Source: Kofleriaceae bacterium
GTDB lineage: Bacteria > Myxococcota_A > Polyangia > Haliangiales > Haliangiaceae
Direction: 5' to 3'
Assembly (NCBI GenBank): GCA_018057825.1
Contig: JAGPCY010000007.1
Location: forward strand, 204,058-268,057
Length of the DNA: 64,000 nt
Part shown: piece by piece, positions 36,701-45,122 of the stretch
Numbering within the stretch: position 1 is the first letter of the stretch
Layout: the number at the start of each line of letters is the position of its first letter
The notes under the pieces: model-generated
Told to the model about the DNA's origin: nothing
The model's input: only the letters and a program-made list of their open reading frames with translations
Databases searched by the model: none
Position numbers and translations under genes: made by a program

Positions 36701-36822
36701 GATCGCTGGATCGGCGCGCGGGCGCCGAGGTCCTGGGTTCGGGTGCGACGTCCGGCCGCACCGGAGCTGCCGCCGCCGGCACCTTCGACCGTCGCGGCGC
36801 CCTCGCGGAGGGCGTGACTCAC
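33733..36822 (-). CDS. DUF4157 protein with a predicted nucleic-acid deaminase domain and Pro/His-rich tail
   Basis: A protein of 1029 aa from GTG 36822; the frame is open to GTG 37023, but the extra part is a Gly-Ser translation of a hexamer repeat and I exclude it. Residues 105-175 are a DUF4157 domain with the HEAAHVVQQ metalloprotease-like motif (H156, H160), a domain found in substrates of extracellular contractile injection systems and in polymorphic toxins. Residues about 370-540 have the order of a deaminase-fold enzyme: strand SSVMVSSNTNA (about 397-408), HAE (H484-E486, zinc ligand and proton shuttle), then PCMGC (C510, C513) followed at once by CGFC (C515, C518). The last 330 residues are Pro/Ser/Gly-rich with recurring HGAP. 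Predicted activity is cytosine or adenosine deamination in DNA or RNA; this is inference from motifs. No structural injection genes or obvious immunity gene flank it. Confidence 0.78.
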   Translation of the reverse strand: MSHALREGAATVEGAGGGSSGAAGRRTRTQDLGARAPIQRSVASGSGGASVATEVLAGLIDEAMRPDLPATVQRAGGDADTDGLAQAARHGTSGAAGPLPHLDAIQRSFGRHDVRDVAAHQDEAAREGATAMHAEAFASGDRVAFASTPSLHTAAHEAAHVVQQRAGVVTASGTVGDPFERHADRVAAEVVAGGPAEALLDEVVGAGGPRGGSTADAPVQRTITVGAETLPTTWNAIVTTKKTKHVVSDAAKKAAHAAMDAVRAEIGADPVEEKIVKAWNKAASPKGGAYTLPSDQGRLVDDVVASYGRSITSMAHYKQRADGAAKIATGVMSAAPSLEIKNLGRNKGLVATDLAKFDWDPATTAEDRHQAHVSSVTLHTAGIVEAVETQAAMRRDRSSVMVSSNTNAVNRRFARDLKSRDDLMGWSVELAAKRGVGHLPTSDLRQDRVARHAMQAYKNMPRFLAPDATVHVPDDVPKELDGKHAELREVDDPDFHPTTYYTPSGTKIPCMGCRCGFCQRGIPAGDRMGPTWLSEAALTSQLGPELLAGKQMKSLSDAEAQVVSDRWRQQYTALPSTVAMGHCRTSDGTYTTDVAPDSPLDTVPEDEFDLIAHEMAEAHGDTRPSSPPPPSPQREQRRKQVRSTLSSALQSPLPAYPQVIGAVDRRLKRTADQMADVRSSAPGLPRTELLAIVRAACVEHGLAHKDLRFLADSELVELLHQILDAVETPVAKVHKSTHATSPHGAPAPGPPGLSSTALPSAPLSSSSVVAPVDPDPFDLGLFGPGLGPPPGGNLFSVPGSHGAPSVPMPPMSGYPPSVNGPPQPFPFHAPPLVPSPWSHGAPPLGFAPAFMQSPSFHGPTPQAVPPFFSQASQFLTSPGAPPPTTVPLGSSWSSAPSPHQPPSPHPHPYPPPSTTGFGGHAVSSPPPWASDDDLFAGDPLDFLGTDEPDALAPGWPGGDHGTQPLTSAALLGLVDHLPGPGLHGGAPASIPTTAPDPTATAPDPDGDVGFASDDDPWADPFDPLGLGLL

Positions 36823-36892
36823 CGACGCCCGCCGGTACGAGGGTGGCAGCGAGGAACCATCGGCCGAGATTGCCGGGTCTTGCCGGGCTAGG

Positions 36893-36915
36893 GAATCACC
36901 TGAGTTGGGTGACTC
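36893..36915. promoter_or_regulatory. Imperfect 8-bp inverted repeat upstream of the DUF4157 gene
   Basis: GAATCACC (36893-36900) and GGTGACTC (36908-36915) are complementary with one mismatch and a 7-base loop. It sits about 70 bases upstream of the GTG at 36822 and could be an operator or a stem in the leader. Confidence 0.35.
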
Positions 36916-36921
36916 GACCCC

Positions 36922-36984
36922 ACCCGACCCCGACCCCGATCCCGATCCCGACCCCGACCCCCTCCCCGATCCCGACCCCGATCC
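36922..36984. repeat. Hexanucleotide array (CCCGAT/CCCGAC type)
   Basis: Roughly ten hexamers of CCCGAC and CCCGAT on the plus strand (GTCGGG/ATCGGG on the minus strand), a variant of the family seen elsewhere, here in a divergent promoter region rather than at a 3' end. Confidence 0.85.
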
Positions 36985-37024
36985 TAACCTCGCGAAACCC
37001 CGCCCACGGGCGGCTGCTCGCACC

Positions 37025-37034
37025 TATATATATA
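37025..37034. promoter_or_regulatory. TATATATATA tract between the DUF4157 gene and cdsA
   Basis: Ten alternating T and A bases in a region otherwise well above 65 percent GC, placed about 125 bases before the cdsA start and 200 before the DUF4157 start. It is a plausible -10 element or melting site in either direction; no matching -35 box is clear. Confidence 0.35.
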
Positions 37035-37159
37035 CGCGCGCCAGCACCGCCAGGCCGCCGGCCCCCGCGGTCGGTCTGGCCTCCGGCGCCCGCGGCGCGG
37101 CTTTCTGATAGCTTCCGGCCGATGAACGCTCGTGTCTCTCCGTCCGCGCCGGTGCCGCC

Positions 37160-38032
<873 letters not shown>

Positions 38033-38100
38033 CGGCGCCCGGTCGGGTCACCCCGGCGCGGTCATGGTAGCGCGCCGCGCGGTCGTGGAAACTCGCGCCG

Positions 38101-39606
38101 ATGCATCGTCTCCACCTCTTCGCGTTCACCGCCGCGCTGTCCCTGGCCGCCTGCGCCGAGCCGCCCACGCTCGACGACGCCGGACCGGCCCCGCTCCTGC
38201 CCACCAAGGGCTCGGCCGTGCCCGGCTCGTATCTGGTCGGGCTGCACCCGACCGCAGCCCACCTGGTCGTCGAGGCCGAGGTCGATCGCCGCGATCCTCG
38301 GCCGCCGGTCGCGACGATCGCCGCGGAGCTCGCCGCGCTCCCGGGCGTGCGCGTCATCGATCCGCTCGGTCACGCGGTGCGCGCGATCGCGATCGAGGCC
38401 GACGCCGACGGCCTCGAGCTGGTGCGCGCCGATCCCCGGGTCGCCTACGTCGAAGAGGACGCGCTCGGCACCCCGGCGTCGGTCCAGACCAGTGCGCCGT
38501 GGGGGCTCGATCGCATCGATCAGCGGGCGCGCCCGACCAACGGCCGCTACTACTACCAGAACCCGTCGCCCGCGCCCCACGTCTACATCATCGACTCCGG
38601 CGTGCGCGGCACCCACGCGCAGTGGAGCGGCCGCGTCGGCAACGGCGCGTCCTTCGCCGCGGGCGCGGACCCTTTGGTCGACTGCGACGGCCACGGAAGT
38701 CATGTCGCCGGCATCGCCGCCGGCGCCACCTACGGTGTGGCCAAGAACGCGATCGTCCACTCCGTGCGACTGACCGACGCGGCGTGCGCGAGCAGCGCGG
38801 CCCGCGCCGTGCAGGCGCTCGACTGGGTGGCGGCCAACCGGCAAGGCTTCGCGGTCGCCAACATGAGCTGGACCTTCAGCCCGTCGCCTACGATCGACGC
38901 CGCTGCCAACGGCCTGGTCAGCGTCGGTGTGCCGCTGGTCATCGCGGCCGGCAACGATGGTCTAGATGCGTGCAACTACTCGCCCGGCCGAGTGCCCGCG
39001 GTGGTCACGGTCGGTGCCACGACCAGCGCCGACGCGCGCTGGAACGACGCGCAGTACAAGGCCAGCAACACCGGCGCGTGCCTCGACCTGTTTGCGCCCG
39101 GCGCGTCGATCCTCTCGGCCGACAAAGACTCCAACACCGACACCCTGACCCGCAGCGGCACCTCGATGGCGTCGCCGTTCGTGGCCGGCGCGATCGCCCG
39201 CTACTTCGCCGACAAGCCCGGCTACACCCCGGCGCAGATGGCGTGCATCGCCTTCGGCGGCGCCGGCTGCGCCGATCCCAACGGCGCCGCCACCATCGGC
39301 GTGGTCACCAACCCCGGCGCCGGCTCGCCCAACAAGCTCCTGTTCATCCCCGGCCCGGCGCCGCGCATCACCACCTTCACCTGCCCTGACTGGGGCAACA
39401 GCGGCGCCAACCAGTACCAGTGCAACGTCGCCTACAGCTCCGAGGCGCCGGCCACGATCGCCTGGTCGGGCGGCGGCTCGGCCAGCTCGATCTTCCGCAC
39501 CTGCACCACCGGCTCGATCGTCACGGTCACGGTCACGGTCGGCAACGACTTCGGCGCCGACACCCGCACCGCGTCCTTCGCCTGCCCGGTCGGCCCGCTG
39601 CCGTAG
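38101..39606 (+). CDS. Secreted subtilisin-like serine protease (proteinase K type)
   Basis: A 501-aa S8 peptidase exported as a lipoprotein precursor: signal FTAALSLAAC with lipobox LAAC at about residue 18. Residues 35-130 form an I9-type inhibitor propeptide (VPGSYLVGL... AIAIEADADGLELVRADPRVAYVEED). The catalytic triad is D165 in YIIDSGV, H198 in GHGSHVAG, and S355 in GTSMASP, with the oxyanion Asn in AAGNDG. The order and spacing match the proteinase K branch. The C-terminal 90 residues, with four Cys, resemble a small Ig-like domain (TFTCPDWGNSGANQYQC...). Likely a degradative exoprotease, in keeping with a predatory or saprophytic lifestyle. It stands alone between cdsA and the acyl-CoA synthetase gene. 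Confidence 0.94.
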   Translation: MHRLHLFAFTAALSLAACAEPPTLDDAGPAPLLPTKGSAVPGSYLVGLHPTAAHLVVEAEVDRRDPRPPVATIAAELAALPGVRVIDPLGHAVRAIAIEADADGLELVRADPRVAYVEEDALGTPASVQTSAPWGLDRIDQRARPTNGRYYYQNPSPAPHVYIIDSGVRGTHAQWSGRVGNGASFAAGADPLVDCDGHGSHVAGIAAGATYGVAKNAIVHSVRLTDAACASSAARAVQALDWVAANRQGFAVANMSWTFSPSPTIDAAANGLVSVGVPLVIAAGNDGLDACNYSPGRVPAVVTVGATTSADARWNDAQYKASNTGACLDLFAPGASILSADKDSNTDTLTRSGTSMASPFVAGAIARYFADKPGYTPAQMACIAFGGAGCADPNGAATIGVVTNPGAGSPNKLLFIPGPAPRITTFTCPDWGNSGANQYQCNVAYSSEAPATIAWSGGGSASSIFRTCTTGSIVTVTVTVGNDFGADTRTASFACPVGPLP

Positions 39607-39669
39607 CTGCGACGCCTCGCCACACGGCCGCCGCGACGGCGCTCGGCGGCGCCGCGTACCCTGCCGGTC

Positions 39670-41784
39670 ATGGCGAGCTCTCTCGACCCGTTGCTCAAGC
39701 CCCGGACCGTCGCGGTGGTCGGCGCGTCGCGCACCCGCGGCACGATCGGCGCGGAGATCTTCCACAACCTGATCGTCAACGGCTTCACCGGCGCGGTCTA
39801 CCCGGTCAATCCGGGCGCCACCTCGGTCCAGGGCGTCAAGGCCTACCCGACGGTGGCCGCGGTCCCCGACGCGATCGACCTCGCGGTGATCGTGGTGCCG
39901 GCGGCGCGCGTGCCGGCGGTCGTCGACGACTGCGTCGCGGTCGGCGTCAAGGCGCTCCTGATCGTCACCGCCGGCTTCGCCGAGACCGGCGTCGACGGCA
40001 AGGCGATCCAGGACGCGCTCCTGGCCAAGGTCCGGGCCGCCGGCATGCGCATGGTGGGCCCCAACTGCCTCGGGCTCTTGAACGCCGATCCGGCGATCGC
40101 CCTCGACGCCACCTTCGCGCCGACCTGGCCGCCCCACGGCAGCGTCGCGTTCTCGTCGCAGTCGGGCGCGGTTGGCCTGGCCATCCTCGACTACGCCAAG
40201 GAGCTCGGCATCGGCATCCACCAGTTCGTGTCGATCGGCAACAAGGCCGACGTCTCGGGCAACGATCTGATCGCCTACTGGGGCGACGATCCGGCGGTCA
40301 AGGTCATCCTCCTGTACCTCGAGAGCTTCGGCAACCCGAGCCGGTTCCTGCAGATCACGCGCGAGGTCGCGCGGCGCAAACCGGTGGTCGCGGTCAAGAG
40401 CGGCCGCACCGGCGCCGGCGCGCGCGCCGCCAGCTCCCACACCGGCTCGCTGGCCGGCAGCGAGGTCGCGGTCGAGGCGTTGATCGCCCAGGCTGGCGTG
40501 ATCCGCACCGACACGATCGAGGAGCTGTTCGACGTCGCGATGATCCTCGCCAACCAGCCGGTGCCGCGCGGCGGCCGGGTCGCGATCCTGACCAACGCCG
40601 GTGGCCCCGGTATCATGTGCGCCGACGCCTGCGAGAGCCACGGCCTGACGATCGCCGACCTGACGCCGGCCACCGCCGCTGCGCTCCTCACCTTCCTGCC
40701 GCCCGAGGCCTCGGTCCGCAACCCGGTCGACATGATCGCGAGCGCTCGACCGGCGTCCTACGAGCGCGCGCTGCCGCTGCTCCTCGCCGATCCCAACGTC
40801 GACGCGGTGATCGCGCTGTTCGTGCCGCCGGTCGGCACCGAGGCGGCCGAGGTCGCGGCCGCGATCTTGCGCGGCGCGGCCGGCGCGACCAAGCCGGTCC
40901 TGACCTCGTTCATGGGCATGCACGGCGTGCCGGCGGCGCTGTCGAGCCTGCGCGAGGGACGGCTGCCGTCCTACGCCTTCCCCGAGGCCGCGGCGATCGC
41001 CCTGGCCCGGGTCGCGCGCTACGGCCGCTGGCTGGCGCGCGGGATCGGCGCGGTGCCCGAGCTGGCTGACGTCGACGTGGCGCGAGCCCGGGCCGCGATC
41101 GCCGACCACAACGGCTGGCTGCCGGCGCCGGTCGCCCGCGAGGTGCTGGCCGCCTTCGGGCTGACCCAGCCGGCGGCGATCGACGCCGCCACCGCCGACG
41201 CCGCCGCCGCGGCCGCGCGATCGATCGGCTTCCCGGTCGCGGTCAAGCTGGCGTCGCCGACCATCACCCACAAGACCGACGTCGGCGGCGTCGTCCTCGA
41301 CCTGCCCGACGAGGCCGCGGTGGCCCAGGCCTTCGCCGACATCCACGCCCGCCTGGCCGCGCGCGGTCAGGCCGCCGCGATGGCCGGGGTTACGGTCCAG
41401 CCGATGATCCCCCGCGGGGTCGAGCTGTTCGTCGGGGCGACCCGGGCCCCGGGCTTCGGACCGCTGATCGGTTTCGGCATCGGCGGCGTCGCGGTCGAGC
41501 TGTGGAAGGACGTCGCGTTCCGCCTGCACCCGTTGACCGACCTCGACGCCCGCGAGCTGCTCGACGCGATCCGCGGCAAGGCGCTCCTCGACGGCTTCCG
41601 CGGCGGACCGGTGGCTGATCGCGCCGCGGTGGTCGACGCGATCGCGCGGGTCGATCGCCTGATGGGCGCGCTGCCCGAGGTCGCCGAGCTCGATCTCAAC
41701 CCGGTGGTCGCGCTCGGGCCGGGCCGCGGCGTCCTGGCGATCGACGCGCGGATCCGGCTCGCCGGGCCCGACGCTGCGCCATAG
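39670..41784 (+). CDS. ADP-forming acetyl/acyl-CoA synthetase (fused alpha and beta subunits)
   Basis: A 704-aa NDP-forming acyl-CoA synthetase that interconverts acyl-CoA, ADP and phosphate with acid, CoA and ATP through a phosphohistidine. The alpha part starts with a CoA-binding Rossmann domain (LKPRTVAVVGASRTRGTIG), then MVGPNCLGLLN, AFSSQSGAVGLAILD and FVSIGNKADVSGNDL, and the phosphorylated His in SSHTGSLAGSE (H257, the same position as in characterised archaeal enzymes). The beta part is an ATP-grasp domain (about 480-700: FPVAVKLASPTITHKTDVGGV, VTVQPMIPRGVELFVGATRAPGFGP, ELDLNPVVAL). There is no C-terminal acetyltransferase domain. Acyl specificity is not deducible; energy conservation from acetyl- or branched acyl-CoA is a typical role. 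Confidence 0.94.
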   Translation: MASSLDPLLKPRTVAVVGASRTRGTIGAEIFHNLIVNGFTGAVYPVNPGATSVQGVKAYPTVAAVPDAIDLAVIVVPAARVPAVVDDCVAVGVKALLIVTAGFAETGVDGKAIQDALLAKVRAAGMRMVGPNCLGLLNADPAIALDATFAPTWPPHGSVAFSSQSGAVGLAILDYAKELGIGIHQFVSIGNKADVSGNDLIAYWGDDPAVKVILLYLESFGNPSRFLQITREVARRKPVVAVKSGRTGAGARAASSHTGSLAGSEVAVEALIAQAGVIRTDTIEELFDVAMILANQPVPRGGRVAILTNAGGPGIMCADACESHGLTIADLTPATAAALLTFLPPEASVRNPVDMIASARPASYERALPLLLADPNVDAVIALFVPPVGTEAAEVAAAILRGAAGATKPVLTSFMGMHGVPAALSSLREGRLPSYAFPEAAAIALARVARYGRWLARGIGAVPELADVDVARARAAIADHNGWLPAPVAREVLAAFGLTQPAAIDAATADAAAAAARSIGFPVAVKLASPTITHKTDVGGVVLDLPDEAAVAQAFADIHARLAARGQAAAMAGVTVQPMIPRGVELFVGATRAPGFGPLIGFGIGGVAVELWKDVAFRLHPLTDLDARELLDAIRGKALLDGFRGGPVADRAAVVDAIARVDRLMGALPEVAELDLNPVVALGPGRGVLAIDARIRLAGPDAAP

Positions 41785-41792
41785 TCCGGGGC

Positions 41793-42260
41793 ATGTCGCG
41801 CCCGCACCTCCTCGCCGCCCTCACCGCCATCGTCGCCGCGCTCGCCGCCGCGCCTGCCCGCGCCGACGACTGCGCCCGCACCGAGCGCAAGGTCAAGTCG
41901 ATCATGCGGACGATCGACACCGCTGGCACCAAGGCCGTCGAGCTGTGGTCGCGCTGCCTGTTCCACGGCCCCGATCCCAAGGCGGTCGCCAAGCTCACCG
42001 CGATCACCAAGGGCGCGTTCGCCGCGCTGACCGGCCTGCCCGATCCCGCGCCGGCCTGCGTGAAGGCCGGGGACTTCGGGCGCGCGGTCGGGACCTTGGG
42101 CAACTCCGCCGGTCAGCGCTTCGGCCTGGCCTGGAGCACCTGCTCGCCCCAGGCCCAGGCGCGGGTCGCGCAGCTCGCCGCCGCCGGCAAGCCCGTCGAG
42201 GAGATCGAGGCCGAGCTGGGCAAGATGGCCGAGGCGTGGATCGGGGCGATCGCGCCGTGA
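41793..42260 (+). CDS. Small secreted protein of unknown function
   Basis: A 155-aa protein starting 8 bases after the stop of the acyl-CoA synthetase gene. Residues 1-24 are a clear signal peptide (LAALTAIVAALAAAPARA). The mature part is mostly helical with four Cys (two near SRCLF and APACVK, others in DDCART and WSTCSP), suggesting disulfides in the periplasm. I recognise no family. Co-transcription with the synthetase gene is likely from spacing but a functional link is not evident. Confidence 0.75.
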   Translation: MSRPHLLAALTAIVAALAAAPARADDCARTERKVKSIMRTIDTAGTKAVELWSRCLFHGPDPKAVAKLTAITKGAFAALTGLPDPAPACVKAGDFGRAVGTLGNSAGQRFGLAWSTCSPQAQARVAQLAAAGKPVEEIEAELGKMAEAWIGAIAP

Positions 42261-42303
42261 GCGCGCGCCGTCGCGGTTGCCGGGCGCCGTGCTACACGAG
42301 CGC

Positions 42304-43389
42304 ATGGCGCTCAACCACTACCTGACGCTCGGCAACTCCGGCCTGCGGGTCAGCCCGCTGTGCCTCGGCACGATGACGTTTGGCGACGACTGGGGCTGGG
42401 GCTCGTCGGTCGAGGACTCGGTCCAGATCCTGGATCGCTTCCTCGACGCCGGCGGCAACTTCATCGACACCGCCAACGCCTACACCAAGGGCCACGCCGA
42501 GAAGATCCTCGGTGATCACCTGGGCCGTCACCCGCACAAGCGCGATCGCGCGGTGCTGGCGACCAAGTTCATGTGCAACCTCTACCCCGGTGATCCCAAC
42601 GGCGGCGGCGCCGGGCGCAAGGCGATCATCGCCGCGTGCGAGCAGTCGCTGCGCCGCCTGCAGACCGACTACATCGATCTGTACTGGCTCCACGTCTGGG
42701 ACCCGGTGACGCCGATCGACGAGACGCTGCGCGCCCTCGACACCCTGGTCGAGCAGGGCAAGGTCCGCTACCTCGGCTTCTCCGACACGCCGGCGTGGAA
42801 GGTGGCGCAGGCCCAGACCATGGCGACCCTGCGCGGCTGGAGCCCGCTGGTCGCGCTGCAGGTCGAGTACTCGCTCCTCGAGCGCACCGTCGAGGGCGAG
42901 CTGATCCCGATGGCCCGCGAGCTCGGGCTCGGGGTCACGCCGTGGTCGCCGCTCAAGAGCGGCGTCCTGTCCGGCAAGTACGCGCGCGCCGATCACGGCA
43001 AGCACCAGGCCGGGCGCGGCGGCTGGGCGCTGTCGGCGCTGTCCGACCGCACCTACGATCTCCTCGACGAGCTGGCCGCGGTGGCCGGCGAGCTCGGCAC
43101 CACCGTGGCCCGGGTCGCGCTGGCTTGGGTCCGCGGCCGCCCCGGCGTCACCTCGACCATCATCGGCGCGCGCACCCTGGCGCAGCTCGACGACAACGTC
43201 GCCTCCCTCGAGGTCGCGCTGACCGCCGAGCAGGTCGCGCGCCTCGACGCCAAGAGCAAGCCGACCTTCCCGTTCCCGGTCGACTTCGTCGCCAACATGC
43301 CGGTGTTCTCCCAGGGCGGCACCACGATCAACGGCCGGTCGGCGCCGCTGTGGCCGCTGGCGCCCAAGACCGACGCCGAGCGCTACTGA
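42304..43389 (+). CDS. Aldo/keto reductase
   Basis: A 361-aa NADPH-dependent aldo/keto reductase of the large-barrel type. The catalytic tetrad is visible as Asp and Tyr in NFIDTANAYTKGHAE, Lys in LATKFMC, and His in YWLHVWD. The sequence starts with the standard LGNSGLRVSPLCLGTMTFG strand and contains YLGFSDTPAWKV, PLVALQVEYSLLERTVE and the cofactor-binding STIIGARTLAQLDDNVASLEV. ATG 42304 gives the canonical start; an upstream in-frame alternative adds 9 residues. The C-terminal 45 residues (from about 315) extend beyond the barrel. The substrate is unknown. Confidence 0.94.
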   Translation: MALNHYLTLGNSGLRVSPLCLGTMTFGDDWGWGSSVEDSVQILDRFLDAGGNFIDTANAYTKGHAEKILGDHLGRHPHKRDRAVLATKFMCNLYPGDPNGGGAGRKAIIAACEQSLRRLQTDYIDLYWLHVWDPVTPIDETLRALDTLVEQGKVRYLGFSDTPAWKVAQAQTMATLRGWSPLVALQVEYSLLERTVEGELIPMARELGLGVTPWSPLKSGVLSGKYARADHGKHQAGRGGWALSALSDRTYDLLDELAAVAGELGTTVARVALAWVRGRPGVTSTIIGARTLAQLDDNVASLEVALTAEQVARLDAKSKPTFPFPVDFVANMPVFSQGGTTINGRSAPLWPLAPKTDAERY

Positions 43390-43442
43390 GCGAGGCCGCG
43401 ACGCGCGCTAGCGCGGCCGGACCCCAGTGGTACCTTCGGGAC

Positions 43443-43778
43443 ATGCGTCGGTCGCTCCTGGGGGGCCTGCTCGCGCTGCTCGGCGCCGCGCTGGCCTACG
43501 GCGGGCTGGTCCGCGCGGGCTGGCGCCGCCATGGCGCCGCCGCGACCGACCTCTCGTTCTTGCACCTCGACTGGCTCGCTTCGCCGTCGCGGCCGGGCTG
43601 GGGAGCTCACCTCGGCAACCTCTCCGCGCTCGCAGTCGGATTGATCGCGCTCGCGGTGGGGCTGTGGTTCCTCGGGTCGCGGCGCTTCCGTCCCGTCGAG
43701 GTCGCGCCTCGCGGCGCGGGCAGGTCAAGCGCTGCTCAGGGGACCAGCGTACAGGAGCCGCCAGAGATCATCGTGTGA
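43443..43778 (+). CDS. Small membrane protein with two transmembrane segments
   Basis: A 111-aa open frame from ATG 43443, 53 bases after the aldo/keto reductase stop. Hydrophobic segments at about residues 5-24 (LLGGLLALLGAALAYGGLV) and 58-77 (LGNLSALAVGLIALAVGLWFLG) make it a plausible inner-membrane protein, with a polar C-terminal tail. The tail overlaps the 3' end of the convergent lipoprotein gene by 43 bases. No family is recognised, and a spurious frame cannot be excluded. Confidence 0.5.
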   Translation: MRRSLLGGLLALLGAALAYGGLVRAGWRRHGAAATDLSFLHLDWLASPSRPGWGAHLGNLSALAVGLIALAVGLWFLGSRRFRPVEVAPRGAGRSSAAQGTSVQEPPEIIV

Positions 43779-44080
43779 CCCGTGGGGCATCCGCAGCTCG
43801 TCGGCAGTCCCGGAAACGGCTGGACGGTACACTCCGCGTAGATACCTGGATACTTGAAGCAGACCTTGCCGCCGTTGCAGCTCGGGCCCGGAGCGAGCTT
43901 CTGGTCGGCGGTGTCGTCGGGAGCCACCGCCTCGTCCAGCTCGTCGCCGAAGGACACCGCCTCGAGCTGGTCGGTGGTCGCGGCCTCGGCGCCGGGCGCC
44001 GTGTCGTCGTACACCTCCTCGGCGCAACCCGCGGACGCGACGAGCAGGGCACTGCACAGTGCCAGGAAGGACTTGGTCAT
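43736..44080 (-). CDS. Small Cys-rich lipoprotein
   Basis: A 114-aa lipoprotein starting at ATG 44080 behind a strong GAGGAGC ribosome-binding site. The signal peptide ends in the lipobox VASAGC. An acidic linker (about 20-65) is followed by a Cys-rich C terminus with about six Cys (SCNGGKVCFKYPG, AECTV, SCGCPTG, SCTLVP). Small proteins of this layout are frequent in myxobacteria and their function is unknown. It is encoded next to a hexanucleotide array and another lipoprotein on the same strand. Confidence 0.8.
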   Translation of the reverse strand: MTKSFLALCSALLVASAGCAEEVYDDTAPGAEAATTDQLEAVSFGDELDEAVAPDDTADQKLAPGPSCNGGKVCFKYPGIYAECTVQPFPGLPTSCGCPTGHTMISGGSCTLVP

Positions 44081-44420
<340 letters not shown>

Positions 44421-44966
44421 TCAGGGGGCGACGGCCGTCGACGGCACGGGCTGGACGATCGGCTCGCGCCGGACGCAGCACAGATCTTCACCCTGCTCGA
44501 CGTAGGTCCAGTCGATGTGGTCGCACACGCTCTGGGCCGGGACGTCGAACTGGCAGTAGGCGGCCAGCTCCTCCTCGGTCGGGTGCGCGCCGGCCGGGAG
44601 CAGGAACGCGCTGCGATGGCTGCGGGTCATCGTGATGGGCGGACACCCGGTGCCGATGATCGACTCGCAGCCGCGATAGCCGTTCATCCCCTGTCCGTAC
44701 ACGCGACAGTCGATCTCGACGTAGCACACCGCGTAGTCGAGCCCGTCGGGGCCGGTCTCGATCACCGCGTGGCGTTGGCTGCCGGTCCCCGGGACCGCGA
44801 GGCCGCCCGGGCCGTAGCGGCAGGTCACGCCGGTGATGGGATCCAGGTTGGCGCCGCAGACGCCGATGTCGGACGCCGCCTCGGTGTCGGGCGGCGCGGC
44901 GTCGTCGGGTAGGTCGAGGCAGCCGACGAGGAAGAGCGCGCCCAGGGCCAGCGATCGCTTGAGCAT
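44421..44966 (-). CDS. Cys-rich lipoprotein
   Basis: A 181-aa lipoprotein from ATG 44966 with signal peptide LALGALFLVGC (lipid Cys at residue 16) and an acidic linker. The mature domain has about ten Cys (including VCGANLDP, VTCRYG, VCYVEIDCRVYG, GCESIIGTGC, YCQFD, VCDHID, and the adjacent pair CC in EDLCCVRRE) and is probably disulfide-rich. No family is recognised. The hexanucleotide array begins about 20 bases after its stop. Confidence 0.8.
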   Translation of the reverse strand: MLKRSLALGALFLVGCLDLPDDAAPPDTEAASDIGVCGANLDPITGVTCRYGPGGLAVPGTGSQRHAVIETGPDGLDYAVCYVEIDCRVYGQGMNGYRGCESIIGTGCPPITMTRSHRSAFLLPAGAHPTEEELAAYCQFDVPAQSVCDHIDWTYVEQGEDLCCVRREPIVQPVPSTAVAP

Positions 44967-45047
44967 GACCCCAAGCCCTGCACACCGCGCACCATCCCGC
45001 GCGGGTGACCGCCCGCACCCTTAGCGCCGGCCGCAGTGCGGGCGCCG

Positions 45048-45062
45048 GCCTGCACTGCAGGC
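45048..45062. repeat. Short inverted repeat upstream of the lipoprotein gene
   Basis: GCCTGCA and TGCAGGC are separated by one base, in the 156-bp gap between the OPT transporter stop and the lipoprotein start. A further CCTGCAGG follows a few bases on. It may act as a weak terminator for the transporter or as an operator. Confidence 0.3.
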
Positions 45063-45122
45063 GCGGGCCTGCAGGTCGACCGCGACCGCCGCCGCCCGCT
45101 GCCCACCGCCCCGCCCGCCGCG

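Larger units (their letters stand above)
36823..37159. other. Divergent intergenic region upstream of the DUF4157 gene and cdsA
   Basis: This 337-bp gap holds an imperfect inverted repeat, a hexanucleotide array and an alternating TA tract. Also present are direct repeats of TTGCCGGG 10 bases apart (36870 and 36880). A 15-codon reading frame from ATG 37122 overlaps the cdsA start by 10 bases; it has no strong ribosome-binding site and I do not call it a gene. Confidence 0.6.

Noticed and set aside
36823..37023. N-terminal extension of the DUF4157 protein to GTG 37023
   Set aside because: It would translate the hexamer array as a Gly-Ser polymer and start beside the TA tract; the GTG at 36822 gives a normal beginning, although the longer form cannot be strictly ruled out.
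38962..41529. An 855-codon open frame opposite the acyl-CoA synthetase
   Set aside because: The plus strand encodes a full ADP-forming synthetase with its active histidine; the antisense product is Asp/Arg/Gly-rich without any domain.
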